In this document: one piece after another, positions 55,158-64,000 of the stretch | Layout: every line of letters begins with the position of its first letter | Numbering within the stretch: the stretch's first letter is position 1 | Made by a program: the position numbers and the translations under genes | The notes under the pieces: model-generated | The model's input: only the letters and a program-made list of their open reading frames with translations | What the model was told of the DNA's origin: nothing | Database searches by the model: none | Assembly: GCF_002243645.1 (NCBI RefSeq) | Contig: NZ_CP017704.1 | Location: 4,978,001-5,042,000, forward strand | Direction of reading: 5' to 3' | From: Peribacillus simplex NBRC 15720 = DSM 1321 | GTDB lineage: Bacteria; Bacillota; Bacilli; Bacillales; DSM-1321 | Length of the DNA: 64,000 bases

Positions 55158-55533
55158 GCTGAAAGGGTTTTCAAACTAGTTAAATTTACCTGAAAAATAA
55201 TCATTATACAAAAATACAAAAATCTTTTTTTAGCGAAAAAAAGACTTAAATGAGCAAAAAAGACAGTTAAAAGCGATTTTTGACGAATTAAGCAGAAATA
55301 TAGTTGAAAAAAGGTTGTATAAAGTGGTTTAACCTTTGGATATTTCGACAAAAACATGTTAATATAACATCTGAAAACGTTTTATCCTTTAAAATTTTAT
55401 TATTCAATAACCAAAGTTATTTATTATATATCTTATATATATCATATATTTGGGGAAAATTTAGAAGAAAGAAATTTGGGGATGGATAAAACGTAATGAA
55501 AAAAATTATGAGAAAAATTTGGGGGTTTACAAA
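55158..55533 (+). promoter_or_regulatory. Promoter region of odhAB with candidate cre site
   Basis: This gene-free, very AT-rich 376-base stretch contains TATAAC (55363-55368), a plausible -10, and just beyond it TGAAAACGTTTTAT (55372-55385), which matches the CcpA cre consensus TGWAARCGYTWNCW at 13 of 14 positions. At that position a bound CcpA would block initiation. A matching -35 was not clear. GGGGG lies 9 bases before the odhA ATG. Confidence 0.6.
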
Positions 55534-58386
55534 ATGACCATCAATGATTCTAAGGTATTAGACCACTGGAAAGCTTTTTCGGGTCCAAACCTTGGGTATG
55601 TCATGGAGCAATACGATTTATTTCTAGCCAACCCGGAAGAAGTGGATCCGGAACTGAAAAACTTTTTTGAAGTAGCAGGTCCTCCTTCATTCGATGTATC
55701 GGCAGAAACAACGACTGTAAGCGCATCAACTGTACAAACTGGAGAAGTTCTTCCAATGAAGAAAATTATGTCTGCAGTGAAGTTAGCTGAAAATATCCGT
55801 GCATACGGGCATCTTGCTGCAAATATTTATCCTTTAAAAGAAGAAGCTCTGGACACTGAACAAATTCACTTTGAAAAATATGGCTTGACTGCAGATGATT
55901 TAAGGAAAATACCGGCTGACTTTATTTGTCCGGAATCACCTGAAGACGTGAAAGACGGATACGAAGCCGTACAATACCTAAAACAACTCTATACAAAAAC
56001 GATAGCCTTTGAATTTCATCATGTTAATGACTTGGATGAAAAGCAATGGCTTACTGATATGGTCGAATCCGGAAACATGTTCCCGGAAGTGGGAAAAGAG
56101 AAAAGAGAACTATTACTTAAACGATTGAATGAAGTAGAAGGTTTCGAGAAATTCCTTCACCGCACATATGTAGGGCAAAAACGTTTCTCTATTGAAGGAC
56201 TGGATGCTTTGGTTCCGATTTTAGATGAAATGATTTCACAAACTGTCCAAAACGGAACGGGTAATGTGAATATCGCAATGGCTCACCGTGGACGTTTGAA
56301 TGTGCTTGCACATGTATTAGGAAAGCCTTATGAGGTCATTTTCTCTGAATTCCAACATTCACCGAATAAAGATCTGGTTCCTTCCGAAGGTTCAACAGGC
56401 ATTAACAATGGATGGACCGGTGATGTTAAATACCATTTAGGTCTGGATAAACAGATCACTAAAGCTAACATACAAAAAGCAAGGATTACACTTGCCAATA
56501 ACCCAAGTCACTTGGAAGTAGTCGGTCCAATCGTGGAAGGGTATTCCCGTGCGGCTCAAGAAGACCGTTCAGAAAAAGGATTCCCGGTTCAAGATATATC
56601 AAAATCTCTTGCAATCCTGATTCATGGTGATGCAGCATTCCCAGGTGAAGGAATTGTACCTGAAACGTTTAACTTAAGCCGTTTACGCGGATATCAAGTT
56701 GGCGGAGCTATCCATATCATCGCCAATAACATGATCGGTTTTACAACGGAAAGTGAAGATTCACGTTCAACCTTATATGCTAGTGATTTGGCAAAAGGCT
56801 TTGAAGTTCCGATCGTGCATGTGAATGCAGATGATCCTGAAGCATGTATGGCTGCTGTGAACCTTGCTAATCTATATCGTGAAAAATACAACAAGGATTT
56901 CTTGATCGACTTGATCGGTTACAGACGTTTCGGCCATAACGAAATGGATGAGCCATTGGTGACTCAACCTGAAATGTATGCATTAATTCATAAGCACCCA
57001 ACCGTTAAAGAGCTTTATGGAAAAAAACTCATTCAATCTGGCGAGTTCACTGAAGCTGAAGTTAAAGCGATTGCTGAGCAAGTGGATACAAGGCTTGCAG
57101 ATGCATATGCGAAAATTTCCGGAAATAAACCGGAAGCTTCTAAAGAGTGTAATCCTCCTGGGATTATTGAAAAAGGACTTCCAGCCATTGAAACGGCAGT
57201 TCCGAAACAAGAACTTGTTACAATTAACGAAGAACTTGTTAAATGGCCGGAAGGATTCACTCCTAATAAAAAATTAGGAAAGATTTTATCACGTCGCTTG
57301 GATTCCTTTGGTGCTGACGGAAAAATTGATTGGGCTCATGCCGAGACATTGGCATATGCATCCATATTGAGTGACGGCACTCCAATCCGTTTGACAGGAC
57401 AAGATTCAGAGCGTGGAACATTCGCACAACGTAATATCATGTTACATGACAGTGTTAATGGAAAAACATATTCACCACTTCACACACTTGAAACTGCCAA
57501 AGCATCATTCGCTGTTCATAACAGCCCGCTTACTGAAACGGCAGTTCTGGCTTATGAATATGGTTATAATGTATTTGCACCTGAGACACTTGTATTATGG
57601 GAAGGCCAATTCGGTGACTTCGCTAATACAGCACAAGTGATCTTTGACCAATTCATCGCGGCAGGTCGTGCAAAATGGGGTCAAAAATCAGGTCTTGTCA
57701 TGCTGCTTCCACACGGTTATGAAGGACAAGGACCAGAGCACTCAAGTGCACGCCTTGAACGTTTCCTTCAATTAGCGGCTGAAAACAACTGGACAGTTGC
57801 CAACTTAAGTTCGGCAGCTCAATACTTCCATATCCTTAGAAGACAAGCTAAGATTTTGGATCAAGAACAAGTACGTCCGCTTGTCATCATGACACCGAAG
57901 AGTATGCTTCGTAATCAAGTGATGGCTTCTACAGCAGAAGAATTCAGTGAAGGCTCTTTTGAATCATTCGTAGAAACCAAAGCTTTGGGCAAAAAACCTA
58001 AATCGGTTGAACGCATTGTTTTTGCTTCAGGTAAATTGGCGGTTGAACTTCGTGAAAAAGCGGCAACTGAAAAAAATACGGATTGGTTGCAAATCATCAG
58101 TATCGAAGAAATTTATCCATTCCCATTCACTGGAGTTCAAGAAGCTCTGAAAAAATATACAAATCTTAAAGAAATCTTCTGGGCTCAAGAAGAACCTAAA
58201 AACATGGGTGCTTGGACATTTGTTGAACCTCGCCTAAATGCAGCGGCTCCTGGCAAACTTTCAGTAACATATATAGGAAGGAAGCGCAGATCAAGCCCGG
58301 CTGAGGGTGATCCACTTGTCCATAAAAATGAACAACAACGGATTATGACTCAAGCAATTACACGCAATAATGAGGGGGAGAAATAA
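55534..58386 (+). CDS. odhA: 2-oxoglutarate dehydrogenase E1 component
   Basis: This is a 950-residue thiamine-diphosphate decarboxylase, the E1 of the TCA-cycle 2-oxoglutarate dehydrogenase complex. Motifs: [55 protein letters not shown] and, near the end, [26 protein letters not shown] at 55534 follows GGGGG, and an upstream GTG-like start without a site is rejected. odhB begins one base after the stop. Confidence 0.97.
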   Translation: MTINDSKVLDHWKAFSGPNLGYVMEQYDLFLANPEEVDPELKNFFEVAGPPSFDVSAETTTVSASTVQTGEVLPMKKIMSAVKLAENIRAYGHLAANIYPLKEEALDTEQIHFEKYGLTADDLRKIPADFICPESPEDVKDGYEAVQYLKQLYTKTIAFEFHHVNDLDEKQWLTDMVESGNMFPEVGKEKRELLLKRLNEVEGFEKFLHRTYVGQKRFSIEGLDALVPILDEMISQTVQNGTGNVNIAMAHRGRLNVLAHVLGKPYEVIFSEFQHSPNKDLVPSEGSTGINNGWTGDVKYHLGLDKQITKANIQKARITLANNPSHLEVVGPIVEGYSRAAQEDRSEKGFPVQDISKSLAILIHGDAAFPGEGIVPETFNLSRLRGYQVGGAIHIIANNMIGFTTESEDSRSTLYASDLAKGFEVPIVHVNADDPEACMAAVNLANLYREKYNKDFLIDLIGYRRFGHNEMDEPLVTQPEMYALIHKHPTVKELYGKKLIQSGEFTEAEVKAIAEQVDTRLADAYAKISGNKPEASKECNPPGIIEKGLPAIETAVPKQELVTINEELVKWPEGFTPNKKLGKILSRRLDSFGADGKIDWAHAETLAYASILSDGTPIRLTGQDSERGTFAQRNIMLHDSVNGKTYSPLHTLETAKASFAVHNSPLTETAVLAYEYGYNVFAPETLVLWEGQFGDFANTAQVIFDQFIAAGRAKWGQKSGLVMLLPHGYEGQGPEHSSARLERFLQLAAENNWTVANLSSAAQYFHILRRQAKILDQEQVRPLVIMTPKSMLRNQVMASTAEEFSEGSFESFVETKALGKKPKSVERIVFASGKLAVELREKAATEKNTDWLQIISIEEIYPFPFTGVQEALKKYTNLKEIFWAQEEPKNMGAWTFVEPRLNAAAPGKLSVTYIGRKRRSSPAEGDPLVHKNEQQRIMTQAITRNNEGEK

Positions 58387-58387
58387 A

Positions 58388-59656
58388 ATGGCTGAAGTAA
58401 AAGTACCTGAATTAGCAGAATCAATTTCTGAAGGATCTATTGCGCAATGGTTAAAACAACCCGGTGATCACGTTGAAAAAGGAGAATATGTCCTTGAACT
58501 TGAAACGGATAAAGTGAACGTAGAAATCATTTCAGATTATACGGGTACACTTTCGGAACATTTAGCGGAAGAAGGCGATACTGTCCAAGTTGGACAGGCT
58601 ATCGCTATCGTTGATGAAAATGGATCAGCTGCAGCAGCTCCAAAAGCGGAAGCTCCTAAGGTTGAAGAAGCTAAAGCAGAACCAGCTAAGGCTGAACCAG
58701 CGGCTCCTGCTAAAGAGGCTCCTAAAGCAGAAGCGAAAGAAGCATCATCCACTCAACAAGTTATTGCTTCACCAGCTGCAAGGAAATTGGCTCGTGAAAA
58801 AGGAATTGACTTGACTCAAGTGCCTGTAGCCGATCCACTAGGTCGTGTACGTGTACAAGACGTAGAAGCAGCAAGTAATGCACCTGCAGCACCTGCGGCG
58901 GCTCCAAAACAAGCTCCTGCAGCTAAAAAAGCAGCCGCTCCTGTTGAAGTGAATGATGACCGCATTGAAGTGGTTAAAATGACACGCCGTCGTCAAACCA
59001 TTGCCAAGCGTCTAGTTCAAGTACAATCCGAAGCAGCCATGCTTACTACTTTTAACGAAGTCGATCTTTCTGCAGTCATGGAATTGCGTAATCGCCATAA
59101 GGATTCTTTCGTGAAAACAAATGATGTTAAACTTGGTTTCATGTCATTCTTCACTAAAGCGGTCATTGGCGCATTGAAAAAATATCCGTTATTGAATGCT
59201 GAAATCCAAGGCGACCATATCCTGAAAAAGAACTTTTATGATATCGGTGTAGCAGTATCCACTGATGAAGGTCTTGTAGTTCCGGTAGTAAGGGATGCTG
59301 ACCGCAAAAGCTTTGCTGAAATCGAGAAGAACATTTCGGATTTAGCTGTTAAAGCGCGTAACAACAAACTGGGACTTTCAGATTTATCAGGTGGTACTTT
59401 TACCATCACAAATGGAGGGACTTTCGGTTCCCTATTATCTACACCAATCTTGAATGCCCCTCAAGTTGGGATCTTGGGCATGCATACAATCAAGACTCGT
59501 CCAATCGCTGTTGGAGATCAAATCGAAAACAGACCAATGATGTACCTTGCATTATCTTATGATCACCGTATCGTAGACGGAAAAGAAGCTGTTGGTTTCT
59601 TAGTGGCTATCAAAGATATGCTGGAAGATCCAGAACAACTTTTACTTCAAGGCTAA
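58388..59656 (+). CDS. odhB: Dihydrolipoamide succinyltransferase (E2)
   Basis: This is a 422-residue E2: lipoyl domain with lipoylated Lys42 ([10 protein letters not shown]), an Ala/Pro/Lys-rich linker (about 80-125), a peripheral subunit-binding domain ([25 protein letters not shown]), a second linker and the catalytic core ([25 protein letters not shown] with active His). It transfers the succinyl group to CoA. Start ATG after GAGGGGGAG. Closed by a terminator. E3 is not encoded here. Confidence 0.97.
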   Translation: MAEVKVPELAESISEGSIAQWLKQPGDHVEKGEYVLELETDKVNVEIISDYTGTLSEHLAEEGDTVQVGQAIAIVDENGSAAAAPKAEAPKVEEAKAEPAKAEPAAPAKEAPKAEAKEASSTQQVIASPAARKLAREKGIDLTQVPVADPLGRVRVQDVEAASNAPAAPAAAPKQAPAAKKAAAPVEVNDDRIEVVKMTRRRQTIAKRLVQVQSEAAMLTTFNEVDLSAVMELRNRHKDSFVKTNDVKLGFMSFFTKAVIGALKKYPLLNAEIQGDHILKKNFYDIGVAVSTDEGLVVPVVRDADRKSFAEIEKNISDLAVKARNNKLGLSDLSGGTFTITNGGTFGSLLSTPILNAPQVGILGMHTIKTRPIAVGDQIENRPMMYLALSYDHRIVDGKEAVGFLVAIKDMLEDPEQLLLQG

Positions 59657-59667
59657 TAAAGTAATAC

Positions 59668-59702
59668 GAAACCCCCCTGTCTTCATGACATGGGGGTTTT
59701 TT
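59668..59702 (+). terminator. Terminator after odhB
   Basis: AACCCCCCTGTC/GACATGGGGGTT with one mismatch, TTCAT loop, T6. Confidence 0.9.
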
Positions 59703-59780
59703 GTGTGGAGAACTGAAAGGATATTTTCATAGAAAAAAAGATAATGGGATTCAATAAAGGTTATTTCTAATCAAATTGAA

Positions 59781-59824
59781 TGTTTTTGAAGGTATTTTTG
59801 AATGAATTTGAGTATTTTTAAATG
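59781..59824 (+). promoter_or_regulatory. Direct repeats upstream of fruR, candidate operator
   Basis: TGTTTTTGAAGG (59781-59792), GTATTTTTGAATG (59792-59804) and GTATTTTTAAATG (59812-59824) are three similar units, the last two sharing 12 of 13 bases at a 20-bp spacing. DeoR-type repressors bind direct repeats of this kind, so autoregulation by FruR is plausible. Confidence 0.5.
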
Positions 59825-59886
59825 TTTATGATTGATTATTCCTTCGTTTTCATATATGATGATGATATTAAAGTGAGGTGGACGAA

Positions 59887-60639
59887 TTGTTGACAACTGA
59901 AAGGCACCAGTTCATCCTATCGATCCTTAAAGAACAAGGAACGGTAAAGCTGCAGGAGCTTGTAGATCAGTTACAAGCCTCGGAGTCGACCATTCGGAGA
60001 GATCTAGTGCAACTCGAAGAAATGAAGCTCTTGAAACGCGTGCATGGCGGGGCCTCTTTACTTCAAAGAAAAGGCCTTGAACCGACAACTATGGAAAAGC
60101 AAAAGAAAGCAAGAGCTGAAAAACAACTTATAGCAAAGCTTGCGGCTTCTTTCATAGAGAAAAATGATTGTATATATCTTGATGCAGGTACGACAACTGC
60201 GGAAATGATTCCTTATTTAAAGGATAAAAATATAACGGTGCTGACAAATGGTCTTATGCATATTCCGAAACTCATCGAATTGGAGATCAAAACAGTGTTA
60301 GTGGGCGGAACGATAAAATTCTCGACAAATGCGGTTATAGGAAGTAATGCTGTACAGTTTTTGAATGAATACCGTTTTGATAAATGTTTCTTGGGAATGA
60401 ACGGCATTCATCAAGATCTGGGTTTCACAACTCCCGACCCGGAAGAAGCTCTACTGAAGAAGATGGCATTACGCCTCTCTAACGAAACCTACGTGCTTGC
60501 TGATAGTTCAAAACTAAATGAAGCTACTTTCGCTAAGGTGGCAGATGTAAGCGATGCCATAATTCTTACTGACAGCAATGATGAAGAGGCTGTTGCTCAA
60601 CTCCATAAAAATCCAAAGGTAAAGGTCGTGACCATTTAA
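59887..60639 (+). CDS. fruR: DeoR-family repressor of the fructose operon
   Basis: This is a 250-residue regulator: N-terminal winged helix (ERHQFILSILKEQGTVKLQELV, ASESTIRRDLVQLEE) and a C-terminal sugar-phosphate sensing domain (LDAGTTTAEMI, TNGLMH, VGGTIKFSTNAVIG, ADSSKLNEATFAKV). TTG at 59887 is 7 bases after GAGGTGG. It gives M-L-T-x-E-R-H, the start I recall for B. subtilis FruR. Fructose-1-phosphate is the known inducer. The stop abuts fruK. Confidence 0.92.
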   Translation: MLTTERHQFILSILKEQGTVKLQELVDQLQASESTIRRDLVQLEEMKLLKRVHGGASLLQRKGLEPTTMEKQKKARAEKQLIAKLAASFIEKNDCIYLDAGTTTAEMIPYLKDKNITVLTNGLMHIPKLIELEIKTVLVGGTIKFSTNAVIGSNAVQFLNEYRFDKCFLGMNGIHQDLGFTTPDPEEALLKKMALRLSNETYVLADSSKLNEATFAKVADVSDAIILTDSNDEEAVAQLHKNPKVKVVTI

Positions 60640-61559
60640 TGATTTATACAGTGACACTCAATCCATCTATCGATTATCTGGTCGAGGTGGAGAGTTTTCA
60701 AATGGGCAAGGTGAATAGAACCAGTTATGATGCAAAATTCCCTGGAGGGAAAGGGATCAATGTTTCCCGAGTGCTTAAAAGGCTTGGAAATAGTACGACA
60801 GCTTTAGGATTCATCGGTGGACAAACTGGTGAATTTGTAAAAAGGTTTTTAAGACAGGAAGAGATTTTTACGGACTTTACAGAGATAGCTGGAGATACAA
60901 GAATAAACATTAAATTGAAAACAGGGATGGAGACCGAAATAAATAGCCAAGGGCCAGTCATTTCCAAAGGGAATTATCAACAATTATTTAGTCAGATTGA
61001 ACAGTTGAATAATAATGATATCCTCATTTTGTCAGGAAGCATCCCTTCAAGCGTTCCTTCGGATGTATACGAGACAATGGCAAGGTCTTGTTCCCATAAC
61101 GGCATTAAAGTGGTGGTGGATACGAGTGGCAAGGGATTAATGAATGTCCTTCCACACCAGCCATTTTTAATAAAGCCTAATCACCATGAACTGGGTGAGC
61201 TTTTTTCTACCGAAATCAGAACGGTTGATGATGCTAGAGAATATGGCGCTAAATTGGTTGAAGCAGGTGCACAAAACGTTATTGTTTCAATGGCGGGACA
61301 GGGGGCGGTGCTTTGCTCCGGCGGAGAGTCATATTCCGCAAATGTACCAAAAGGGAACGTCATCAACTCAGTGGGTGCCGGTGATTCCATGGTCGCAGGT
61401 TTCATCGGGACATATGAAAAGACAGGGGATATTCTAACCGCTTTTCGCTTCAGTCTTGCAGCAGGAAGTGCTACAGCCTTTTCATCCGATCTCGGTACAT
61501 TGGATAAAATTGAAGAGTTATTACCGCAAATTGCTATCAATCAACTAACAGGAGGCTGA
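60639..61559 (+). CDS. fruK: 1-phosphofructokinase
   Basis: This is a 306-residue PfkB-family kinase that converts fructose-1-phosphate to fructose-1,6-bisphosphate. TLNPSIDYLV, FPGGKGINVSRVLKRLG (PfkB signature 1) and NSVGAGDSMVAGFIG (signature 2 with catalytic Asp) are plain. Its ATG overlaps the last base of the fruR stop. fruA starts 4 bases after its own stop. Confidence 0.97.
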   Translation: MIYTVTLNPSIDYLVEVESFQMGKVNRTSYDAKFPGGKGINVSRVLKRLGNSTTALGFIGGQTGEFVKRFLRQEEIFTDFTEIAGDTRINIKLKTGMETEINSQGPVISKGNYQQLFSQIEQLNNNDILILSGSIPSSVPSDVYETMARSCSHNGIKVVVDTSGKGLMNVLPHQPFLIKPNHHELGELFSTEIRTVDDAREYGAKLVEAGAQNVIVSMAGQGAVLCSGGESYSANVPKGNVINSVGAGDSMVAGFIGTYEKTGDILTAFRFSLAAGSATAFSSDLGTLDKIEELLPQIAINQLTGG

Positions 61560-61563
61560 CTCT

Positions 61564-63459
61564 ATGAAAATTACAGACTTGTTAAAATTGGATACAATCA
61601 TAATTAATCTGCAAAGTGCTACAAAGCAAGCAGTCATTGATGAACTATCAGGGAAGTTAGCCGAGGCTGACAGGTTAAACGATTTGGAGGGTTTCAAAGC
61701 TGCCATCTTAAAACGTGAAGAGCAAAGCACAACAGGGATTGGTGAAGGAATAGCCATTCCACACGCAAAAACAAATGCAGTAAGGATTCCTGCCATCTGT
61801 TTCGGCAAATCGGTCAGTGGTGTGGATTATGAATCGCTTGACGGGCAGCCAGCTCATTTGTTCTTTATGATTGCAGCAAGTGAAGGAGCGAATGCAGATC
61901 ACTTGGAGACCCTTTCCCGGCTTTCTTCATTACTGATGGATGATAAATTCAGAGCCCGATTGATTTCTGCTTCTTCTGGTGAGGAAGTGTTAGAGATAAT
62001 CAATCAAAAAGAAATGGAAGCCGATGAAGAAGTAAGAGAAGAGGAGCAAACAAGTAATACTGTCAGTGCCAGTGGTAACAGTAAAGGTAAAATCCTTGCC
62101 GTTACAGCTTGTCCGACAGGAATCGCCCATACTTATATGGCTGCTGATGCGTTAAAGGCCAAAGCGAAGGAAATGGGTATCGATTTCAAAGTGGAAACAA
62201 ATGGTTCCACAGGAATCAAAAATGGTTTAACCGCCGCAGAAATTGATGAGGCGGATGCGATTATCGTTGCAGCTGATAAGCAGGTGGAAATGGATCGTTT
62301 TAATGGAAAACATGTCATTATTGTCCCTGTTGCCCATGGGATCCGGAAGACCGAGGAGCTGTTAACAAGAGCCTTGAATCAGGATGCCCCTGTTTACAAA
62401 GGAACAGGAAATGATAAAAGTGACGAAGGTGATTCAGCAAAAGGAGGATTGGGGATTTACAAGCACTTAATGAATGGCGTAAGTAATATGCTTCCATTTG
62501 TCGTCGGGGGCGGTATCTTGATTGCGCTTTCTTTCTTTTTTGGAATCGAAGCTGCCGATCCGGCAAATCCTGATTATAATCCCATTGCCAAAGCATTAAG
62601 TGATATTGGCGGGGGAAATGGTGCCTTCTTCTTGCTTGTCCCTGTACTAGCAGGATTCATTGCTTCAAGTATAGCCGACCGTCCAGGTTTTGCCCCTGGT
62701 ATGGTAGGGGGACTATTGGCAGCACAAGCTAATGCCGGTTTTCTTGGCGGACTGATCGCCGGTTTCCTTGCAGGTTATGTCGTCTTACTTTTAAGAAAAT
62801 TGTTTTCCAGGTTACCGCAAACACTCGATGGCATTAAACCGGTTTTACTCTATCCTGTATTCGGGATGTTAATTACAGGGTTTATCATGATATTTCTCGT
62901 AAATGAACCAGTAACCGCAATTAACATGGGCCTGACCAATTGGCTGCAGGGATTATCCGGCACGAACGCAATATTCCTTGGCTTGATTCTTGGGGGTATG
63001 ATGGCTGTGGATATGGGCGGCCCATTAAATAAAGCAGCATTCACTTTTGGGCTTGCAGCCATTGAGGCATCAAGTTTTGGACCTCATGCTGCAGTAATGG
63101 CTGGTGGAATGGTTCCTCCTTTAGGAATCGCATTTGCAACTACATTCTTTAAAAGTAAATTCAGTGAAATGGAAAGGAAATCCGGATTCACTAATTACTT
63201 CATGGGTGCTTCATTCATCACAGAGGGTGCCATTCCTTTTGCGGCGGCGGATCCATTGCGCGTTATCGTCAGCAGTGTTGTTGGAGCAGCGACAGCAGGA
63301 GCCCTGTCTATGGCTTTTGGTGTAACTTTGCCAGCGCCACATGGGGGAATATTTGTCATCCCCCTTGTCAACCATCCTTTCCTCTATTTGCTGGCCATAT
63401 TAATAGGATCCCTCATTACCGCTATAATATTGGGGTTCTGGAAAAAGAAACAGATATAA
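61564..63459 (+). CDS. fruA: Fructose-specific PTS enzyme IIABC
   Basis: This is a 631-residue fused permease: EIIA (phospho-His67 in IAIPHAKTNAV), linker, EIIB (phospho-Cys183 in AVTACPTGIAHTYMAA) and a membrane EIIC of about ten TMs (MLPFVVGGGILIAL, MAVDMGGPLNKAAF, FITEGAIPFAA). It takes up fructose as fructose-1-phosphate, which feeds FruK and induces FruR. Last gene of the operon, followed by two terminators in series. Confidence 0.97.
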   Translation: MKITDLLKLDTIIINLQSATKQAVIDELSGKLAEADRLNDLEGFKAAILKREEQSTTGIGEGIAIPHAKTNAVRIPAICFGKSVSGVDYESLDGQPAHLFFMIAASEGANADHLETLSRLSSLLMDDKFRARLISASSGEEVLEIINQKEMEADEEVREEEQTSNTVSASGNSKGKILAVTACPTGIAHTYMAADALKAKAKEMGIDFKVETNGSTGIKNGLTAAEIDEADAIIVAADKQVEMDRFNGKHVIIVPVAHGIRKTEELLTRALNQDAPVYKGTGNDKSDEGDSAKGGLGIYKHLMNGVSNMLPFVVGGGILIALSFFFGIEAADPANPDYNPIAKALSDIGGGNGAFFLLVPVLAGFIASSIADRPGFAPGMVGGLLAAQANAGFLGGLIAGFLAGYVVLLLRKLFSRLPQTLDGIKPVLLYPVFGMLITGFIMIFLVNEPVTAINMGLTNWLQGLSGTNAIFLGLILGGMMAVDMGGPLNKAAFTFGLAAIEASSFGPHAAVMAGGMVPPLGIAFATTFFKSKFSEMERKSGFTNYFMGASFITEGAIPFAAADPLRVIVSSVVGAATAGALSMAFGVTLPAPHGGIFVIPLVNHPFLYLLAILIGSLITAIILGFWKKKQI

Positions 63460-63504
63460 AAAAACAGAATACGGTTCCCATTCCATTGGATCCGCATTCT
63501 GTTT
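63460..63504 (+). terminator. First terminator after fruA
   Basis: AAACAGAATNCGG/CCGNATTCTGTTT stem with inner TCC/GGA pairs (mismatches marked N), directly at the stop codon. Confidence 0.85.
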
Positions 63505-63508
63505 GTAG

Positions 63509-63549
63509 ACAAAAAGGTTTCGGAATGGTCTCATTCCGAAACCTTTTTG
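63509..63549. terminator. Second, stronger hairpin after fruA
   Basis: AAAAAGGTTTCGGAATG/CATTCCGAAACCTTTTT is a 17-bp perfect stem with a GTCT loop. It faces the decayed transposase on the minus strand and can serve both directions. Confidence 0.92.
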
Positions 63550-63564
63550 ATTTTTTTATTTTAT

Positions 63565-64000
63565 TTGAAGCAGTTATAAATAGAGGCTCTAAGATATGAC
63601 TATCATGCGTATTTCCGGATGTTACGATGTTACTATCGTTCCCAATTCAAATCCATTGCGGTATGCTGCTGCCGTATGAAACAAATGGGCAAACTGTTTT
63701 GTTCGTTCATCTTTCACATAGTAGCCACTCTCAGGATCAATGGAATTTCTTTAATCTCCTTGGTTTCTTCCTTGATAAATTTATCTGGTGGAAAAGGCTT
63801 ATTTTCACGTTTTCACGATCTTGATTTATTACTTCTTGAAGGCGTCCTGGATAGGCCCGTGTTAACTTTACGAACGATTTTCTTTTCGAATTTCGCTTAT
63901 TCGCACTGGCTTTCACATGTGTGGAATCAACAAATACAAATACATGCTCTGCACTTTTCAGTTTTCTTTCGGAAGCTTTCATTAAGATGCGATAGAAAAT
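63565..64000 (-). pseudogene. IS1182-like transposase remnant, frameshifted and truncated
   Basis: Minus-strand reading gives pieces of one DDE transposase in changing frames: FVFVDSTHVKASANKR (catalytic Asp region) to INQDREN, then NKPFPPDKFIKEETKEIKEIP, then DPESGYYVKDERTKQFAHLF, ending FELGTIVTS. After a further shift comes SGNTHDSHILEPLF. At least three frameshifts are needed. One is an 8-bp tandem duplication (63618-63625 repeated at 63626-63633). The C-terminal part is missing beyond about 63565. The 5' part continues past the window edge. Family IS1182 (IS5-like) is judged from the VDSTHVKA motif. Confidence 0.85.

Overview
The window is a contiguous piece of a low-GC Firmicute chromosome, most like Peribacillus or a close relative in Bacillaceae. 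The gene content points there: yokU/yozE/yodN/yozD next to deoD and ctpA, three S-box (SAM) riboswitches, spore-type proteins, and many TTG or GTG starts behind strong purine-rich ribosome binding sites. No database search was possible. Family names come from motifs, lengths and gene order. Most of the window is ordinary core chromosome, with one decayed insertion sequence at the right end.

Layout. 1-7.6 kb: a lysine 2,3-aminomutase (beta-lysine) cluster, yodT-S-R-Q-P, then a sigma-54 activator, then kamA-yokU. A textbook -24/-12 promoter lies before kamA. 8.1-15 kb: yozE, an orphan sensor kinase, yodN, yozD, deoD with a striking inverted repeat at its promoter, ctpA, and an LCP-family protein with a lipobox. 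15.2-23.3 kb: the whole methionine salvage pathway (mtnK-mtnA, mtnU, mtnE, mtnW-X-B-D) with two S-box riboswitches. 23.4-28.9 kb: a CobW-type GTPase, three small proteins, and a two-component system flanked by a beta-propeller lipoprotein and a YtkA/FixH-like lipoprotein. 29-38.8 kb: a YkwD-like CAP-domain secreted protein, an Hsp20-like spore protein, an SDR lacking the catalytic Ser/Tyr, a MATE exporter, an MscS channel, a MurG-like transferase, a CidA/LrgA-LrgB pair, a GNAT acetyltransferase and uppP. 39-47.8 kb: membrane proteins, a ytiB-type carbonic anhydrase, a pbuO-type purine permease, a dapF-like epimerase, divergent ligD/ku (NHEJ) and a MOSC protein. 48-53.4 kb: S-box, yitJ and metH (homocysteine methylation). 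53.5-63.5 kb: a polysaccharide deacetylase, a LigB-type dioxygenase, odhAB with a candidate cre site, and fruR-fruK-fruA. 63.5-64 kb: a frameshifted, truncated IS1182-like transposase remnant.

The most unusual element is the roughly 145-nt leader of the GNAT acetyltransferase gene (minus strand, 37670-37815). It carries a perfect tRNA T-arm mimic (GTGGG-TTCGATT-CCCAC) preceded by an anticodon-stem-like hairpin. The T-arm overlaps an 18-bp hairpin. That hairpin overlaps a GGGCAG/CTGCCC helix, which in turn overlaps a helix that would bury the Shine-Dalgarno sequence. This ladder of mutually exclusive helices looks like a translational switch, possibly sensing a tRNA-related signal. It has not been tested and I do not recognise it as a known riboswitch class.

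How genes work together: methionine salvage and homocysteine methylation are both governed by SAM-sensing leaders. The lysine cluster converts lysine via beta-lysine, acetylation, transamination and CoA transfer, with a dedicated bacterial enhancer-binding protein. ligD and ku form a two-gene end-joining module. fruR-K-A is a self-contained fructose uptake operon.
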